A stretch of 47,821 bases of DNA from Mycetohabitans sp. B8 (GTDB taxonomy: Bacteria > Pseudomonadota > Gammaproteobacteria > Burkholderiales > Burkholderiaceae): positions 1 to 47,821 of the forward strand of contig NZ_JAHLKR010000023.1 of the NCBI RefSeq assembly GCF_021991875.1. The letters are read 5' to 3'. The position numbers were made by a program, and so were the translations under genes. The notes beneath the pieces are model-generated. The model saw only the letters and a program-made list of their open reading frames with translations, made no database searches and was not told the origin of the DNA. Position 1 is the stretch's first letter; each line of letters opens with the position of its first letter. Below are positions 12,272 to 21,632 of this stretch, one piece after another.

Positions 12272-12790
12272 CATCGCTTTTTCACCGATATGCTGTCTGG
12301 ATACCGCGCATTCTCACGCCGTTTTGTACAATCTTTTCCGGCTCATGCGAGCAGCTTTGAGATTGAAACCGAGTTCACGATGCATGCACTGGAACTGCGC
12401 ATGCCCGTCGCCGAGATTTCGACTGCATATGGCGTGCGACCGCGAGGATCTACCAGTAAGCTGAACACCTGGACCGACGGTTGGCGAATCCTGATGATGA
12501 TTGTGCGGTTGTTCAAAGCGGGGAAGCCACTACTGTTTTTTTCGATGGGCTTCTTCGTCTGTGCACTGTCGTCGTTACTGCTTGCGCTTCCCGTCTTTGA
12601 CGATTATTTGCATACCGGATTTGTGCCTCGGTTGCCAACCGCTGTACTGTGCGCGGCATTGATGCTGATTGGTTCGATCCTGCTAGCCTGCGACATCATA
12701 CTGGACACTGTGACGCGCGGGCGCATCGAGGCAAAGCGATTTGCATACTTGTCGGTGGATGCGCCACGGCCTGCGACAAAACAAGGCTAA
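12272..12790 (+). pseudogene. GtrB-type bactoprenol glycosyltransferase, C-terminal stump
   Basis: From 12272 the frame reads HRFFTDMLSGYRAFSRRF and continues to a C-terminus with two strong hydrophobic segments (about 12532-12590 and 12630-12700). This matches the last third of family 2 glycosyltransferases that charge undecaprenyl phosphate with a sugar. The catalytic N-terminal GT-A domain, with its Asp-rich nucleotide-sugar motifs, is absent. Upstream of 12272 the frame continues without homology to the end of the peptide-binding gene. An internal ATG at 12290 could still give a 166-residue membrane protein, but it could not transfer sugar. It lies 1 base before gtrA, its usual partner. 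Confidence 0.75.
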
Positions 12791-12791
12791 C

Positions 12792-13181
12792 GTGCGTTCG
12801 CAATTCCTTCGTTTCGCGATCGCCGGTATAGCGGGATTCATTGTCGACGCCGGCATGCTATGGCTCATGCTATGGATCGGGCTCGGCTACTTCGCTGGAC
12901 GCGCGGCGTCGTTTCTCGTGGCCGTCTGGGTCACCTGGCAGTTGAACCGGCAATTCACATTCTCGGACAAACAATGCGGATCGGCGTGGCGCCAATGGTG
13001 GCGGTACTTCATCGCAATGTTCGCTGGCGGGTGCGTGAACTACGCCGCATACAGCGCAGTGGTCCTTAATTTGCCACCGCGCGTCTTTGTACCTTACATC
13101 GGGGTAGCGGCTGGCTCGCTCGCTGGACTTGCGGTAAATTTTTCCTCTGCCCGCTGGTGGGTTTTCCGTCGCAAGCGTTAA
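12792..13181 (+). CDS. GtrA family membrane protein
   Basis: A 129-residue protein with four predicted transmembrane segments and the GtrA signatures RFAIAGIAGFIVDAG at the start and NFSSARWWVFRRK at the end. GtrA proteins are thought to flip or help present the undecaprenyl-linked sugar made by the GtrB-type transferase. The GTG at 12792 lies just after the stop of the upstream stump, with AAGG a few bases before; an ATG at 12759 inside the stump is an alternative. With the transferase truncated, this gene has probably lost its substrate in this locus. Confidence 0.8.
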   Translation: MRSQFLRFAIAGIAGFIVDAGMLWLMLWIGLGYFAGRAASFLVAVWVTWQLNRQFTFSDKQCGSAWRQWWRYFIAMFAGGCVNYAAYSAVVLNLPPRVFVPYIGVAAGSLAGLAVNFSSARWWVFRRKR

Positions 13182-13320
13182 CAATGAAGAGAAACAAAAG
13201 CGGAACAGTTGATAGCCGACAGTTTGAATGCCATGCCTATGGTCCGCATAGCCGCCCCGCTAGCGTCGTCGTGTATCCAACGGGTCTGATGAGCACACCG
13301 CCCGGCTTATCGACGGCACA

Positions 13321-14403
13321 CTAATTAGCGTACGGCGCGAACCGAATCACGCCGTCGTGCTCGACGCGCTCAAGTTCGCCGGCATGCCAAAAAAAATGCA
13401 AATGGGCCAGCGCCTCGCCCATCGCAAACGTCATCTGATGCAAGTCCAGCGGCCGCTTGAACATCAGCGGCACGATGTCGGCTGCACTGTGCGGCTGCCG
13501 CGCGCACGCTTCACGCACTTCGTCCAGCCGCGCCGCATGATGCTCGCGTAACTGTGCGATGCGCGTGTGCAGGCCACGGAACGGCTTGCCGTGCGACGGC
13601 AACACGAGCGTATCATCAGACAATCCATGATAGCGGCCAAGCGAATCCAGATACTGCGCCAGCGGGTTGCCGCCCGGCTCGATCTCAAACACCGATACAT
13701 TCGTCGAAATCCGCGGCAACACCATATCCCCGGAAATCAACAGGCGGTCCGCGTCGCAATACAGCGCGCAATGCTCGATCGAATGGCCCAATCCGGTGAT
13801 CACGCGCCAGCGCCGCGAGCCGATCGTCACCGTATCCCCCTCCTGCATCCGCACATACGACATGGGCACCTGCGGGACCAGCGCGTGGTAATACCCTTTG
13901 CGTACACGGATCTTCTCGACCGACTGCGGATCGTTCAGGCCGTGGCTTGTGAAAAACCGCGCAGCCGCCTCGCCGCCGGCGTTCGAATCCCCATCCTTGG
14001 CCGATGACAGTAGACGGCCCATCAGGTACTCGCCCAACGTCATCCACAGCGGGGCGCGCCAGCGGCCGCGTTCGCCACCGTCGCACAGCCAGTGCGCCAA
14101 GCCCAAATGGTCCGGGTGAAAGTGGGTGACCAGCACGCGCAGCACCGGCAAGCCGCCCAGCACATCGTCGAAAATCCGCTCCCAATGGGCCTTGATCGTG
14201 TCGCTCGCGATCCCGGAATCAATGATCGTCCAGCCGGGTTGCGCGCCGGATTGGTCGCGCAGCAGCCACAAGTTGATGTGGTCAAGTTTGAAGGGCAGCG
14301 GCATGCGGATCCACAACACGCCAGGCGCGACTTCGTGCACGGCGCCGTCGGCCGGCAGGATATCGGCGAAAACGTAGTCCAACTGATGTTCGAGCGCGTT
14401 CAT
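13321..14403 (-). CDS. MBL-fold metallo-hydrolase
   Basis: A 360-residue metallo-beta-lactamase-fold hydrolase. The dinuclear metal motif is His94-x-His96-x-Asp98-His99 in VTHFHPDHLG. Further ligands are GLGHSIEHC (His), SGDMVLPR (Asp) and LPSHGKPF (His). The C-terminal helical region (LDLHQMTFAMGEALAHLHF) is like that of LACTB2/GloB-type thioester hydrolases. The start ATG at 14401-14403 was chosen because family homology begins there; upstream sequence is the intergenic region. It is divergent from a MerR gene with a shared operator, which suggests co-regulation with acyl-CoA metabolism. Confidence 0.85.
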   Translation of the reverse strand: MNALEHQLDYVFADILPADGAVHEVAPGVLWIRMPLPFKLDHINLWLLRDQSGAQPGWTIIDSGIASDTIKAHWERIFDDVLGGLPVLRVLVTHFHPDHLGLAHWLCDGGERGRWRAPLWMTLGEYLMGRLLSSAKDGDSNAGGEAAARFFTSHGLNDPQSVEKIRVRKGYYHALVPQVPMSYVRMQEGDTVTIGSRRWRVITGLGHSIEHCALYCDADRLLISGDMVLPRISTNVSVFEIEPGGNPLAQYLDSLGRYHGLSDDTLVLPSHGKPFRGLHTRIAQLREHHAARLDEVREACARQPHSAADIVPLMFKRPLDLHQMTFAMGEALAHLHFFWHAGELERVEHDGVIRFAPYAN

Positions 14404-14439
14404 GGGAGTCGGGTTTGCAGTCGTTGCGTTCCGGTAAGG

Positions 14440-14455
14440 TTGACGATAACGTAAA
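14440..14455. promoter_or_regulatory. LiuR-like operator between the MBL and MerR genes
   Basis: TTGACGATAACGTAAA is an imperfect 16-base palindrome with arms TTgACG and CGTaAA. It resembles what I remember of operators for LiuR, the MerR-family regulator of branched-chain amino acid and acyl-CoA catabolism in proteobacteria. It sits in the 80-base divergent region, where it could control both genes. The match is by eye. Confidence 0.5.
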
Positions 14456-14483
14456 CATGCATTGTATCCATGTTGCTGCCGAC

Positions 14484-14915
14484 ATGCCGACGCACTACAC
14501 CATGACTGAATTAGCCCGTGAATTCGACGTGACGCCGCGGGCGGTCCGTTTCTACGAGGACCAGGGCCTGTTGTCGCCGAGCCGCGAGGGCGCAAGCGGC
14601 CTGCGCCGCGTCTTCTCGGCGCGGGACCGCACGCGGTTGAAGCTGACGTTGCGCGGTAAGCGGCTCGGTTTCACGCTGTCCGAGATCCGTGCGCTGCTCG
14701 ACCTATACGAATCGCCGACCGACACGGTCGCGCAGCTTCAGGCCTTTCTCACCACGCTGACCGAGCACCGGCGGGTGCTGGAGCATCAAATGGAAGATCT
14801 GAACGCAACGCTCGAGGACCTTGCCCAGTACGAGGCGCAAGCGCAAGCGCTGCTTGAGTCATCGCAGCGGCATGATGTGGCTACCGAACTACGGAAAAAG
14901 ACGCTAATTGCATGA
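14484..14915 (+). CDS. MerR family transcriptional regulator (LiuR-like)
   Basis: A 143-residue regulator: an N-terminal winged helix ([32 protein letters not shown]) and a C-terminal coiled coil of about 60 residues. There are no conserved Cys ligands, so it is not a metal sensor of the MerR/CueR kind. The helix sequence resembles LiuR-type regulators of leucine and fatty-acid catabolism. ATGs at 14457 and 14484 are both possible; I chose 14484 because family members begin a few residues before the YTxxELAREF motif. The stop overlaps aceK (ATGA at 14912-14915), so the two are translationally coupled. Confidence 0.85.
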   Translation: MPTHYTMTELAREFDVTPRAVRFYEDQGLLSPSREGASGLRRVFSARDRTRLKLTLRGKRLGFTLSEIRALLDLYESPTDTVAQLQAFLTTLTEHRRVLEHQMEDLNATLEDLAQYEAQAQALLESSQRHDVATELRKKTLIA

Positions 14916-16741
14916 AACTTTTCCCGAAACTGCTGTCGTCGCAGATCGGTTTTGACGTCGCGCAGACGATCCTGGAGGGTTTCAACCGCCATTACCAGAT
15001 CTTTCGCGAGGCCGCGATCAACGCGAAATGCCAGTTCGAGCGCGGCGACTGGCACGGTTTGCAGAAGCTCGCGCGCGAGCGGATCACATCGTACGATGAT
15101 CGGGTGCGTGAGTGCGTCGAGTTGCTCGAGGACGAATATGACCCGGAAAACATCGACGACGAAGTCTGGCAACAAATCAAATTGCACTACATCGGGTTGC
15201 TGACCCACCACCGGCAGCCCGAGTGTGCAGAAACGTTCTTCAATTCGGTGTGCTGCAAGATGCTGCACCGCTCTTATTTCAATAACGACTTCATTTTCGT
15301 GCGCCCGGCCATCTCAACCGAATATATCGAGAACGACGAGCCGGCGGCCAAGCCCACATATCGCGCGTACTACCCGGAAGCCGACGGGCTCGCGTCGACG
15401 CTGCAGCGCATCGTCACGAATTTCCAGCTCGACGTGCCGTTCGAGGATCTGCCACGCGACGTGGACTGCGTGATGCGCTCAATTCGCGACGCGTTTGGCG
15501 AGTTCGACGCGGCGTTCAACTTCCAGATCCACGTGCTGTCGTCACTGTTCTTTCGCGACAAGGCAGCCTACATCGTCGGGCGGATCATCAACGGCGAGCA
15601 TGTGATCCCGTTCTCGGTGCCGATCCGGCATACCGCGGACAGCCTGCTGACGCTGGATACGGTGCTGTTGCGCCGCGAGCAAATCCTGATTATTTTCAGC
15701 TTCTCGCACTCGTACTTCCTCGTCGACATGGAGGTGCCATCGGCCACCGTGCAGTTCCTGCGCTCGATCATGCCGGGCAAGCCGAAGGCCGAGATTTACA
15801 CATCGGTGGGCCTGCAAAAACAGGGTAAGAACCTGTTCTACCGCGACCTGCTGCATCACCTATCGCACTCCAGCGACAAGTTCGTCATCGCGCCCGGCAT
15901 TAAGGGATTGGTGATGCTGGTGTTGACGCTGCCCTCGTTCCCTTACGTGTTTAAGTTGATCAAGGACAGTTTCCCGCCACCGAAGGAGACCACGCGCGAG
16001 CAAATCCAGGCCAAGTACCAGCTCGTCAAGCGGCACGACCGTGTCGGCCGGATGGCCGACACGCTCGAGTATTCGGAAGTCGCATTGCCGCTGTCGCGGC
16101 TGGACGATGCGCTGACCAAGGAACTGGAGACATACGCGCCGTCGATGATCGAGTACGAGGGCGACACCGTGGTGATCCGCCATCTGTACATCGAGCGCCG
16201 GATGACGCCGCTCAACCTGTATCTGCAGCATGGCACGGACGAGCAGGTCGATCACGGCATCAAGGAATACGGCAATGCGATCAAGGAACTGATCAAGGCC
16301 AACATTTTTCCCGGCGACATGCTATATAAGAACTTCGGTGTGACGCGTCACGGCCGCGTTGTCTTCTACGATTACGACGAGATCGAATACCTGACGGACT
16401 GCAATGTGCGCCGCGTGCCGCCACCGCGTCATGATGAGGATGAGATGTCGGGCGAGCCCTGGTACGCGATCGGCCCGCACGATATCTTCCCGCAGACCTA
16501 CGGCACGTTCCTGCTCGGTGACCCGCGTGTGCGCGCCGCGTTTCTGCGTCATCACCCGGATTTTTTCGACCCGGCGTTGTGGCAGTCAACCAAAGAACAG
16601 TTACTAGCTGGTATGTTACCCGATTGCTTTCCCTATGAACGCAGCGAGCGATTTTGCGTGCGTTACCCTGAATGCTTCGCAGCGGCCCGCCCCCGCCGCG
16701 CAGCCGTTGGCCAACGCACGCCGCGCGCCGCCGTTGCATGA
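14912..16741 (+). CDS. aceK: Isocitrate dehydrogenase kinase/phosphatase
   Basis: A 609-residue AceK, the bifunctional enzyme that phosphorylates and dephosphorylates isocitrate dehydrogenase to split carbon flow between the TCA cycle and the glyoxylate shunt. The length fits the family. The kinase-like half from about residue 310 carries the nucleotide-binding APGIKGLVM segment, and the later YNx[10 protein letters not shown] region is catalytic ([19 protein letters not shown]). The ATG overlaps the MerR stop. Its presence implies that the cell uses, or recently used, the glyoxylate shunt for growth on acetate or fatty acids. Confidence 0.95.
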   Translation: MKLFPKLLSSQIGFDVAQTILEGFNRHYQIFREAAINAKCQFERGDWHGLQKLARERITSYDDRVRECVELLEDEYDPENIDDEVWQQIKLHYIGLLTHHRQPECAETFFNSVCCKMLHRSYFNNDFIFVRPAISTEYIENDEPAAKPTYRAYYPEADGLASTLQRIVTNFQLDVPFEDLPRDVDCVMRSIRDAFGEFDAAFNFQIHVLSSLFFRDKAAYIVGRIINGEHVIPFSVPIRHTADSLLTLDTVLLRREQILIIFSFSHSYFLVDMEVPSATVQFLRSIMPGKPKAEIYTSVGLQKQGKNLFYRDLLHHLSHSSDKFVIAPGIKGLVMLVLTLPSFPYVFKLIKDSFPPPKETTREQIQAKYQLVKRHDRVGRMADTLEYSEVALPLSRLDDALTKELETYAPSMIEYEGDTVVIRHLYIERRMTPLNLYLQHGTDEQVDHGIKEYGNAIKELIKANIFPGDMLYKNFGVTRHGRVVFYDYDEIEYLTDCNVRRVPPPRHDEDEMSGEPWYAIGPHDIFPQTYGTFLLGDPRVRAAFLRHHPDFFDPALWQSTKEQLLAGMLPDCFPYERSERFCVRYPECFAAARPRRAAVGQRTPRAAVA

Positions 16742-16788
16742 GACCTAACCGACACGCAATGTACGAAGCACGACCAACAAACGAAACG

Positions 16789-17592
16789 ATGACCATGGAT
16801 CAAAAACCGTCCTCTCCCGCGTCTGAACCGCTTGCACACCTGTTCGAGAACAACCGGCTGTGGGTTGAGCGCAAGCTCGGCGAAGACCCCCAGTACTTCG
16901 CGAGACTGGCCGAGCAACAGAACCCGGAGTACCTGTGGATCGGCTGCTCCGACTCACGCGTGCCCGCCAACCAGATCATTGGCTTGCCGCCCGGTGAAGT
17001 GTTCGTGCACCGCAACATTGCCAACGTGGTCGTGCACTCGGACCTGAACTGCCTGTCGGTGATCCAGTTCGCCGTCGAGTTGCTCAAGGTCAAACACATC
17101 ATGGTGGTTGGCCACTATGGCTGCTCGGGCGTGCGCGCCGCGCTGTTCGGCACGCGCGTCGGACTGGCCGACAACTGGCTGCATCACATTCAGGACGTGC
17201 ACGGCAAGCACGCGGCGCTGCTTGCTGAATGGCCGCTGGGCCAGGTGCGACACCACCGGCTCGTCGAGCTCAACACGATCGAACAAGTGGTCAACGTGTG
17301 CCGCACGACGATCGTGAACGATGCGTGGAAACGGGGCCAGCCGCTTACCGTGCATGGCTGGGTGTACGGCGTGCACGATGGCAAGATGCGCAACCTGGGC
17401 ATGACGATCTGCGAGCCGGGCGCGCTGGACACAACCTATGCGCGGTGCGTGGATGCGCTCAAGCGCAACCGTCCAGCCGATGCGGCGCCGCCGTCTCATC
17501 CAAACGACGTGCTCGCCGACGATGCGGCGCGCTTGGCGGCAGCCGTCGGCCACGTCCACCCAGGCGAACCCGCTGCCGGCGTTACGCGCTGA
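16789..17592 (+). CDS. can: Beta-class carbonic anhydrase
   Basis: A 267-residue carbonic anhydrase that interconverts CO2 and bicarbonate. The zinc ligands are Cys53 and Asp55 (GCSDSRVP), His109 and Cys112 (GHYGCSGV). The catalytic core ends near residue 220. About 45 further residues form an Ala/His-rich tail not typical of the E. coli enzyme and of no clear function. Two ATGs at 16789 and 16795 are possible starts; neither has a strong ribosome site. It follows aceK by 47 bases. Bicarbonate supplied here would normally feed biotin-dependent carboxylases, which is of note given the damaged biotin genes nearby. Confidence 0.93.
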   Translation: MTMDQKPSSPASEPLAHLFENNRLWVERKLGEDPQYFARLAEQQNPEYLWIGCSDSRVPANQIIGLPPGEVFVHRNIANVVVHSDLNCLSVIQFAVELLKVKHIMVVGHYGCSGVRAALFGTRVGLADNWLHHIQDVHGKHAALLAEWPLGQVRHHRLVELNTIEQVVNVCRTTIVNDAWKRGQPLTVHGWVYGVHDGKMRNLGMTICEPGALDTTYARCVDALKRNRPADAAPPSHPNDVLADDAARLAAAVGHVHPGEPAAGVTR

Positions 17593-17634
17593 ATCGAACC
17601 AGGAAATACTCGATTTGAGCCAGAAGACACCCCG

Positions 17635-18165
17635 ATGACCGCCTCCATCGAACGCGATCCGATCGTGATCGCCAGCGTTGCCCGTACGCCGATTGCTGGC
17701 TTCCAGGGCGATTTCGCGTCGCTGACCTGCCCGCAGCTCGGCGCTGCGGCGATTAGCGCCGCGCGGCAACGGGCGCGCTTGGAGCCCGCGCAGCTCGACG
17801 AGGTGGTGATGGGGTGCGTGCTGCCCGCCGGAGTTGGCCAGGCGCCGGCGCGCCAGGCCGCTTTGGGCGCAGGGCTGCCGCTGTCCACCGGCTGCACGAC
17901 AGTCAACAAGATGTGCGGTTCCGGCATGCGCGCCGCGATGTTCGCGCACGACATGCTGGCGGCGATGCAGGCACACCGCTTACCACACGAGAAGGTCAAC
18001 GTGCATGGCGGCGCCTGCGCGCTGGGCCATCCGATTGGCGCCTCGGGTGCGCGCATCATCGCGACGTTGATCGGCGCGTTGCGCCAGCGCGGCCTGAAGC
18101 GGGGTGTTGCAAGCCTGTGCATCGGCGGCGGCGAAGCCACTGCGATGGGGATCGAGTTGTTTTGA
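17635..18165 (+). pseudogene. Acetyl-CoA acetyltransferase with large in-frame internal deletion
   Basis: The frame is open for 176 codons, while thiolases of this family have about 390. Residues 1-107 match the N-terminal domain, including the nucleophile in NKMCGSGM. The sequence then jumps to the C-terminal part: [13 protein letters not shown], the catalytic His in GHPIG and the second Cys in CIGGG. About 215 central residues are missing, including the loop domain and half of each fold repeat. The junction lies at 17957-17964 (TGGCGGCG), and a GGCGGCG repeat at both ends of the lost segment could explain it. Reading frame is kept, so a small protein may be made, but it cannot form the active thiolase. 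Confidence 0.85.
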
Positions 18166-18632
18166 ACCGCACACCGCAGACGCCCCGCGCGCGGCACACG
18201 GCACATCTGCACTTGTCGCCCGAGGCGCCGTGCCCCTGCGGCGCAGTGCAGCAAGGCCGCCCGGCACGTTATGGCCCCTGCTGCGCGCGCTTCATCGAAG
18301 ACGGCGAAGCGGCGCCCTCGGCGCTCGAACTGATGCGCTCGCGCTATACCGCCTATACGCTGCATGCGTTCGACTACTTGCGCCAGACGTGGGACCCGTC
18401 CACCTGTCCACCGGATCTGGGCTGCGACGCCGATACGCCGACCCGCTGGCTCGGCTTGACGGTCAAGCAACACGTCAGCGACGATGATGCGCACAGCCGG
18501 GTCGAGTTCATCGCGCGCTACCGGAGCGCCGGCGCAGGCGGCGGGCGCGCACAGCGGCTGCACGAGCTGAGCCGGTTTTGCCGCGGTGACGACGGGCGGT
18601 GGCGCTACGTCGACGGCGACATGCTCGATTAA
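18162..18632 (+). CDS. YchJ family protein with SEC-C type zinc motif
   Basis: A protein of up to 156 residues. The N-terminal part has CPCGAVQ followed by the second pair in [12 protein letters not shown], a SEC-C-like zinc knuckle. The core matches the YchJ family ([26 protein letters not shown]) and has an NTF2-like fold by family knowledge. The start is uncertain: TTG at 18162 overlaps the stop of the thiolase remnant (TTGA), and TTG at 18213 is nearer the conserved region. There is no ATG before the zinc motif, which may mean weak translation or loss of the original start by the neighbouring deletion. The function is unknown. Confidence 0.75.
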   Translation: MNRTPQTPRARHTAHLHLSPEAPCPCGAVQQGRPARYGPCCARFIEDGEAAPSALELMRSRYTAYTLHAFDYLRQTWDPSTCPPDLGCDADTPTRWLGLTVKQHVSDDDAHSRVEFIARYRSAGAGGGRAQRLHELSRFCRGDDGRWRYVDGDMLD

Positions 18633-18693
18633 TCAACACCGTCGTCTGGGCGGGCCGTTGACTGGCGCCGGGTAATTCGTATGACTATAGGCT

Positions 18694-19740
18694 TTGAAGA
18701 ACCATTCGTCTGACCTAATTTGCCGCAGCCTGCGCGCAGTGTGGCATCCGTGCACGCAGATGAAGCACCATGAGCAGTTGCCATTGATCGCCGTTGCGCG
18801 CGGCGCCGGGGCATGGCTCTACGATCACGACGGCAAACGCTACCTCGATGCCATCAGTTCGTGGTGGGTCAACCTATTCGGTCACGCCAACCCGCATATC
18901 AACGACGCACTGAAGGCGCAACTGGACACGCTCGAGCATGCAATGCTCGCCGGCTGCACACATGAGCCGGCGGTCGAGTTGGCTGAGCGCCTGTCGGCCC
19001 TGACCGGCCACGTGCTCGGCCATGCATTCTTCGCGTCCGATGGGGCATCGGCCGTGGAGATCGCGCTGAAAATGAGCTTCCATTTCTGGCGCAACAGCGG
19101 CCGCAGTCAGAAACGCGGGTTCGTCTGCGTCGCCAACAGCTATCATGGTGAGACAATCGGCGCATTAGGCGTGACCGACGTTGCGCTATTCAAGGACGCG
19201 TACGATCCATTGATTCGCACCGCGCACGTGGTCGCGTCGCCAGACGCACGCCAAGCCCGTGCCGGCGAGCAGGCGGCGGACGTGGCGGTGCGCGCTGGAC
19301 GATGTCAAACGACTGTTCGTCGAGCGCGGCGAACAGATCGCCGCGTTAATCGTCGAGCCGCTGGTGCAGTGCGCCACTGGCTTTGCGATGCACGATCCGT
19401 CGTACTTGGCCGGACTGCGCGCACTGTGCGACGAATACCACGTACATTGGATTGCCGATGAGATCGCGGTGGGTTGCGCACGCACCGGAACCTTCTTCGC
19501 CTGCGAACAGGCGCACGTATGGCCGGATTTCTTGTGCCTGTCCAAGGGCATCAGCGGCGGCTACCTACCGTTGTCCATCGTGCTCACGCGCGATGCGATA
19601 TACGCGGCGTTCTACGATGACGACACCACACGCGGCTTCCTGCACTCGCACTCGTACACCGGCAACCCGCTCGCCTGCCGCGCGGGCCTGGCCACGCTCG
19701 AACTATTCGACGCACACGACGTACTGGCGCGCAACTACGC
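18694..19740 (+). pseudogene. bioA: bioA, frameshifted and 3'-truncated
   Basis: Adenosylmethionine-8-amino-7-oxononanoate aminotransferase, the PLP enzyme of biotin synthesis. The first part reads WHPCTQMKHHEQLP and ISSWWVNLFGHANP and runs well to [20 protein letters not shown]. Between 19282 and 19297 the frame changes (net +1, from codons starting at 19291 to codons starting at 19295), and homology resumes as [19 protein letters not shown]. The PLP lysine region ([14 protein letters not shown]) is present in the second frame. Homology stops at [11 protein letters not shown], about 19735, with roughly the last 90 residues missing, and passes straight into an internal part of bioD. The likely start is a TTG at 18694; no ATG is in frame. 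Two lesions make loss of function nearly certain. Confidence 0.9.
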
Positions 19741-20304
19741 AACGGAATCTGGCATAACGAAGATGCGGACCTGCTACGCGAGGCGTCCAATGTCACGCTG
19801 CCGCCACACGTGTCCACGCCTTATCTGCTGCGCGAGCCGGCCGCCCCACATATCGTGGCCGCACGCGAGGGCGTGCAATTGGACATCGCGCATATCGTCG
19901 CCTGCCATCACGATGTCGAACAGCTCGCCGATGTGGTCGTCGTCGAAGGCGTGGGAGGGTTCCGCGTGCCGCTGGACGACATGTGGGATACGTCGGACCT
20001 CGCGTTCGCGCTCGAGTTGCCAGTCATACTGGTCGTCGGGTTGCGACTCGGCTGCATCAACCATGCATTGCTCAGTGCTGAGGCGATTGCGGCACGCGGC
20101 CTCATGCTAGCGGGATGGATCGCCAACGCGATCGATCCGGACATGGCATGCGTCACCGAGAACGTCGAGGCGATTCGACAGCGCCTGGATCGGCAGTATA
20201 GCGCGCCGCTGCTCGGTACGATCCCACGCCTGGACGGCAAGCGCGCCGATGAAGCGGCAACGTACATCGATATTGACGCATTGCTCAAGCGGCTTCGGCG
20301 CTGA
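19741..20304 (+). pseudogene. bioD: bioD, 5'-truncated
   Basis: Dethiobiotin synthetase remnant. The frame reads [18 protein letters not shown], then [24 protein letters not shown] and [14 protein letters not shown] to a normal end. About the first 45 residues, including the ATP-binding P-loop (GTDTxxGKT type), are missing. The upstream sequence is the cut end of bioA in a different frame. In Burkholderia the usual order is bioA-bioF-bioD-bioB; bioF and both junction ends are gone here, so one deletion removed the 3' end of bioA, all of bioF and the 5' end of bioD. A GTG at 19810 could start a fragment without the P-loop. Confidence 0.88.
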
Positions 20305-20468
20305 CGCGCGCGCTCATCCGGGCCTTGGCGGCGAACCATACCCGGTTGGTAAATCTGCTTACGGAATCCGACAATCAGCGCTGCCTGGGATGTACCCCGT
20401 GGGAAACTGGCTGATGTGCATCAATCCGCGCACATTCGAGCGGATTCGACAAAAACGGGGATAGACCG

Positions 20469-21542
20469 ATGACGATGACCCAAAGCGCGGCCCACACCGG
20501 CTTGCCAGCGTCCATTGCCCGAAGCAGTTCAGATACACATGCGCTGACCGACATGAGTACAGCGGGGGTCGAACGCAACAGTACCACCGATCTCACGCGT
20601 GACCAGCACACCCTGCGCTGGAGCACCTGCGACATCGCTGCCTTGTACGAATTGCCGCTGGGCGACCTGCTGTTCCGCGCGCAGCAAACACATCGCGACC
20701 ACTTCGACCCGAACGCCATCGAGCTGTCGACGCTGCTGTCGATCCGAAACGCCGGATGCGAGGAAGACTGCACCCGCTGTCCGTCATCCGCTCACCCTGG
20801 CACGGGACTGAAGGCGGCGCCGCTCGTGTCGTTGCACGAGGTGCTCAGCGCGGCTCGCGCGGCCAAGGAAAGCGGCGCGAGCCGGTTCTACATGAGCGCC
20901 GCATGGCGCAATCCAAAGGCGCGGCATCTGGACCAGATTTTGGAGATGGTCCGCGGCGTCAAGGCGCTCGGGCTACAGACCTGCGCCACGCTGGGCATGC
21001 TCGACGATGAGCAGGCCAAGGCACTACGCGATGCGGGTCTAGACTACTACAACCACAATCTCGACACCTCGCCCGAATTCTACGGGCAGATCATTTCGAC
21101 CCGCACCTATCAGGATCGTCTGGATACGCTCGAGCGAGTGCGCAATGCGGGCATCGCGGTGTGCTGCGGCGGCATCGTTGGGCTGGGTGAGTCGCGCCGC
21201 GACAGGGCCGGGTTAATCGCTCAACTGGCGAACATGGTGCCCTACCCTGAATCGGTGCCGATCAACGGTCTGATGCGCGTGCAGGGCGCGTCGCAGCCCG
21301 ATGCCACGGCGCTCGACCCATTTGAGTTCGTCCGCACGATTGCCATCGCGCGCATCACGATGCCCACAGCAGAGATTCGCCTGTCGGCCGGGCGCGAACA
21401 CATGGACGATGCGCTGCAGGCGCTATGCTTTTTCGCCGGCGCCAACGCCGTACTCTACGCAGACCCCTTGCTGGAATCGGGCCACCCGCTGCGGGTCAGG
21501 GACCGCACGCTGTTTGCTCGGCTGGGGCTGCACATCGCGTAA
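20469..21542 (+). CDS. bioB: Biotin synthase BioB, open frame with substituted cluster ligand
   Basis: A 357-residue radical SAM enzyme that inserts sulfur into dethiobiotin. The [4Fe-4S] motif is Cys97-x3-Cys101-x2-Cys104, but the residue before the last Cys is Arg instead of the usual aromatic one. Of the [2Fe-2S] ligands known from E. coli (Cys97, Cys128, Cys188, Arg260), the equivalents Cys172, Cys232 and Arg304 are present, while the first is Tyr141 (RFYMSAAW instead of RFCMGAAW; codon TAC at 20889-20891). Other conserved residues nearby are also changed (CPSSAHP for CPQSxxY). The N-terminus is about 35 residues longer than in E. coli, and its start is uncertain. The frame is full length, but the enzyme is probably inactive. 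With bioA and bioD broken it would have no substrate. Confidence 0.88.
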   Translation: MTMTQSAAHTGLPASIARSSSDTHALTDMSTAGVERNSTTDLTRDQHTLRWSTCDIAALYELPLGDLLFRAQQTHRDHFDPNAIELSTLLSIRNAGCEEDCTRCPSSAHPGTGLKAAPLVSLHEVLSAARAAKESGASRFYMSAAWRNPKARHLDQILEMVRGVKALGLQTCATLGMLDDEQAKALRDAGLDYYNHNLDTSPEFYGQIISTRTYQDRLDTLERVRNAGIAVCCGGIVGLGESRRDRAGLIAQLANMVPYPESVPINGLMRVQGASQPDATALDPFEFVRTIAIARITMPTAEIRLSAGREHMDDALQALCFFAGANAVLYADPLLESGHPLRVRDRTLFARLGLHIA

Positions 21543-21632
21543 CTTTCGCGCTGGCTACAGCCACATGAGGCGGCCGCACCCTGCTTGAACGGCGCTTGGT
21601 AATTCACGCTGCGCGCCGTGTCTCCCTAACCA

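Noticed and set aside
13981-14000. GTTCGAATCCCC resembling a tRNA T-loop
   Set aside because: It lies within the intact MBL-fold hydrolase gene and no cloverleaf can be built around it.
16954-17976. Minus-strand frame of 340 codons
   Set aside because: Antisense to carbonic anhydrase and the thiolase remnant; composition is that of a shadow frame.
17814-18161. Extended start of the YchJ-type gene inside the thiolase
   Set aside because: The upstream frame is an Arg/Ala-rich shadow of the thiolase frame; the protein family starts just before the zinc motif.
19259-20304. A functional bioA-bioD fusion enzyme like plant BIO3-BIO1
   Set aside because: The two parts are in different frames, bioA also has an internal frameshift, and the bioD part lacks its P-loop.
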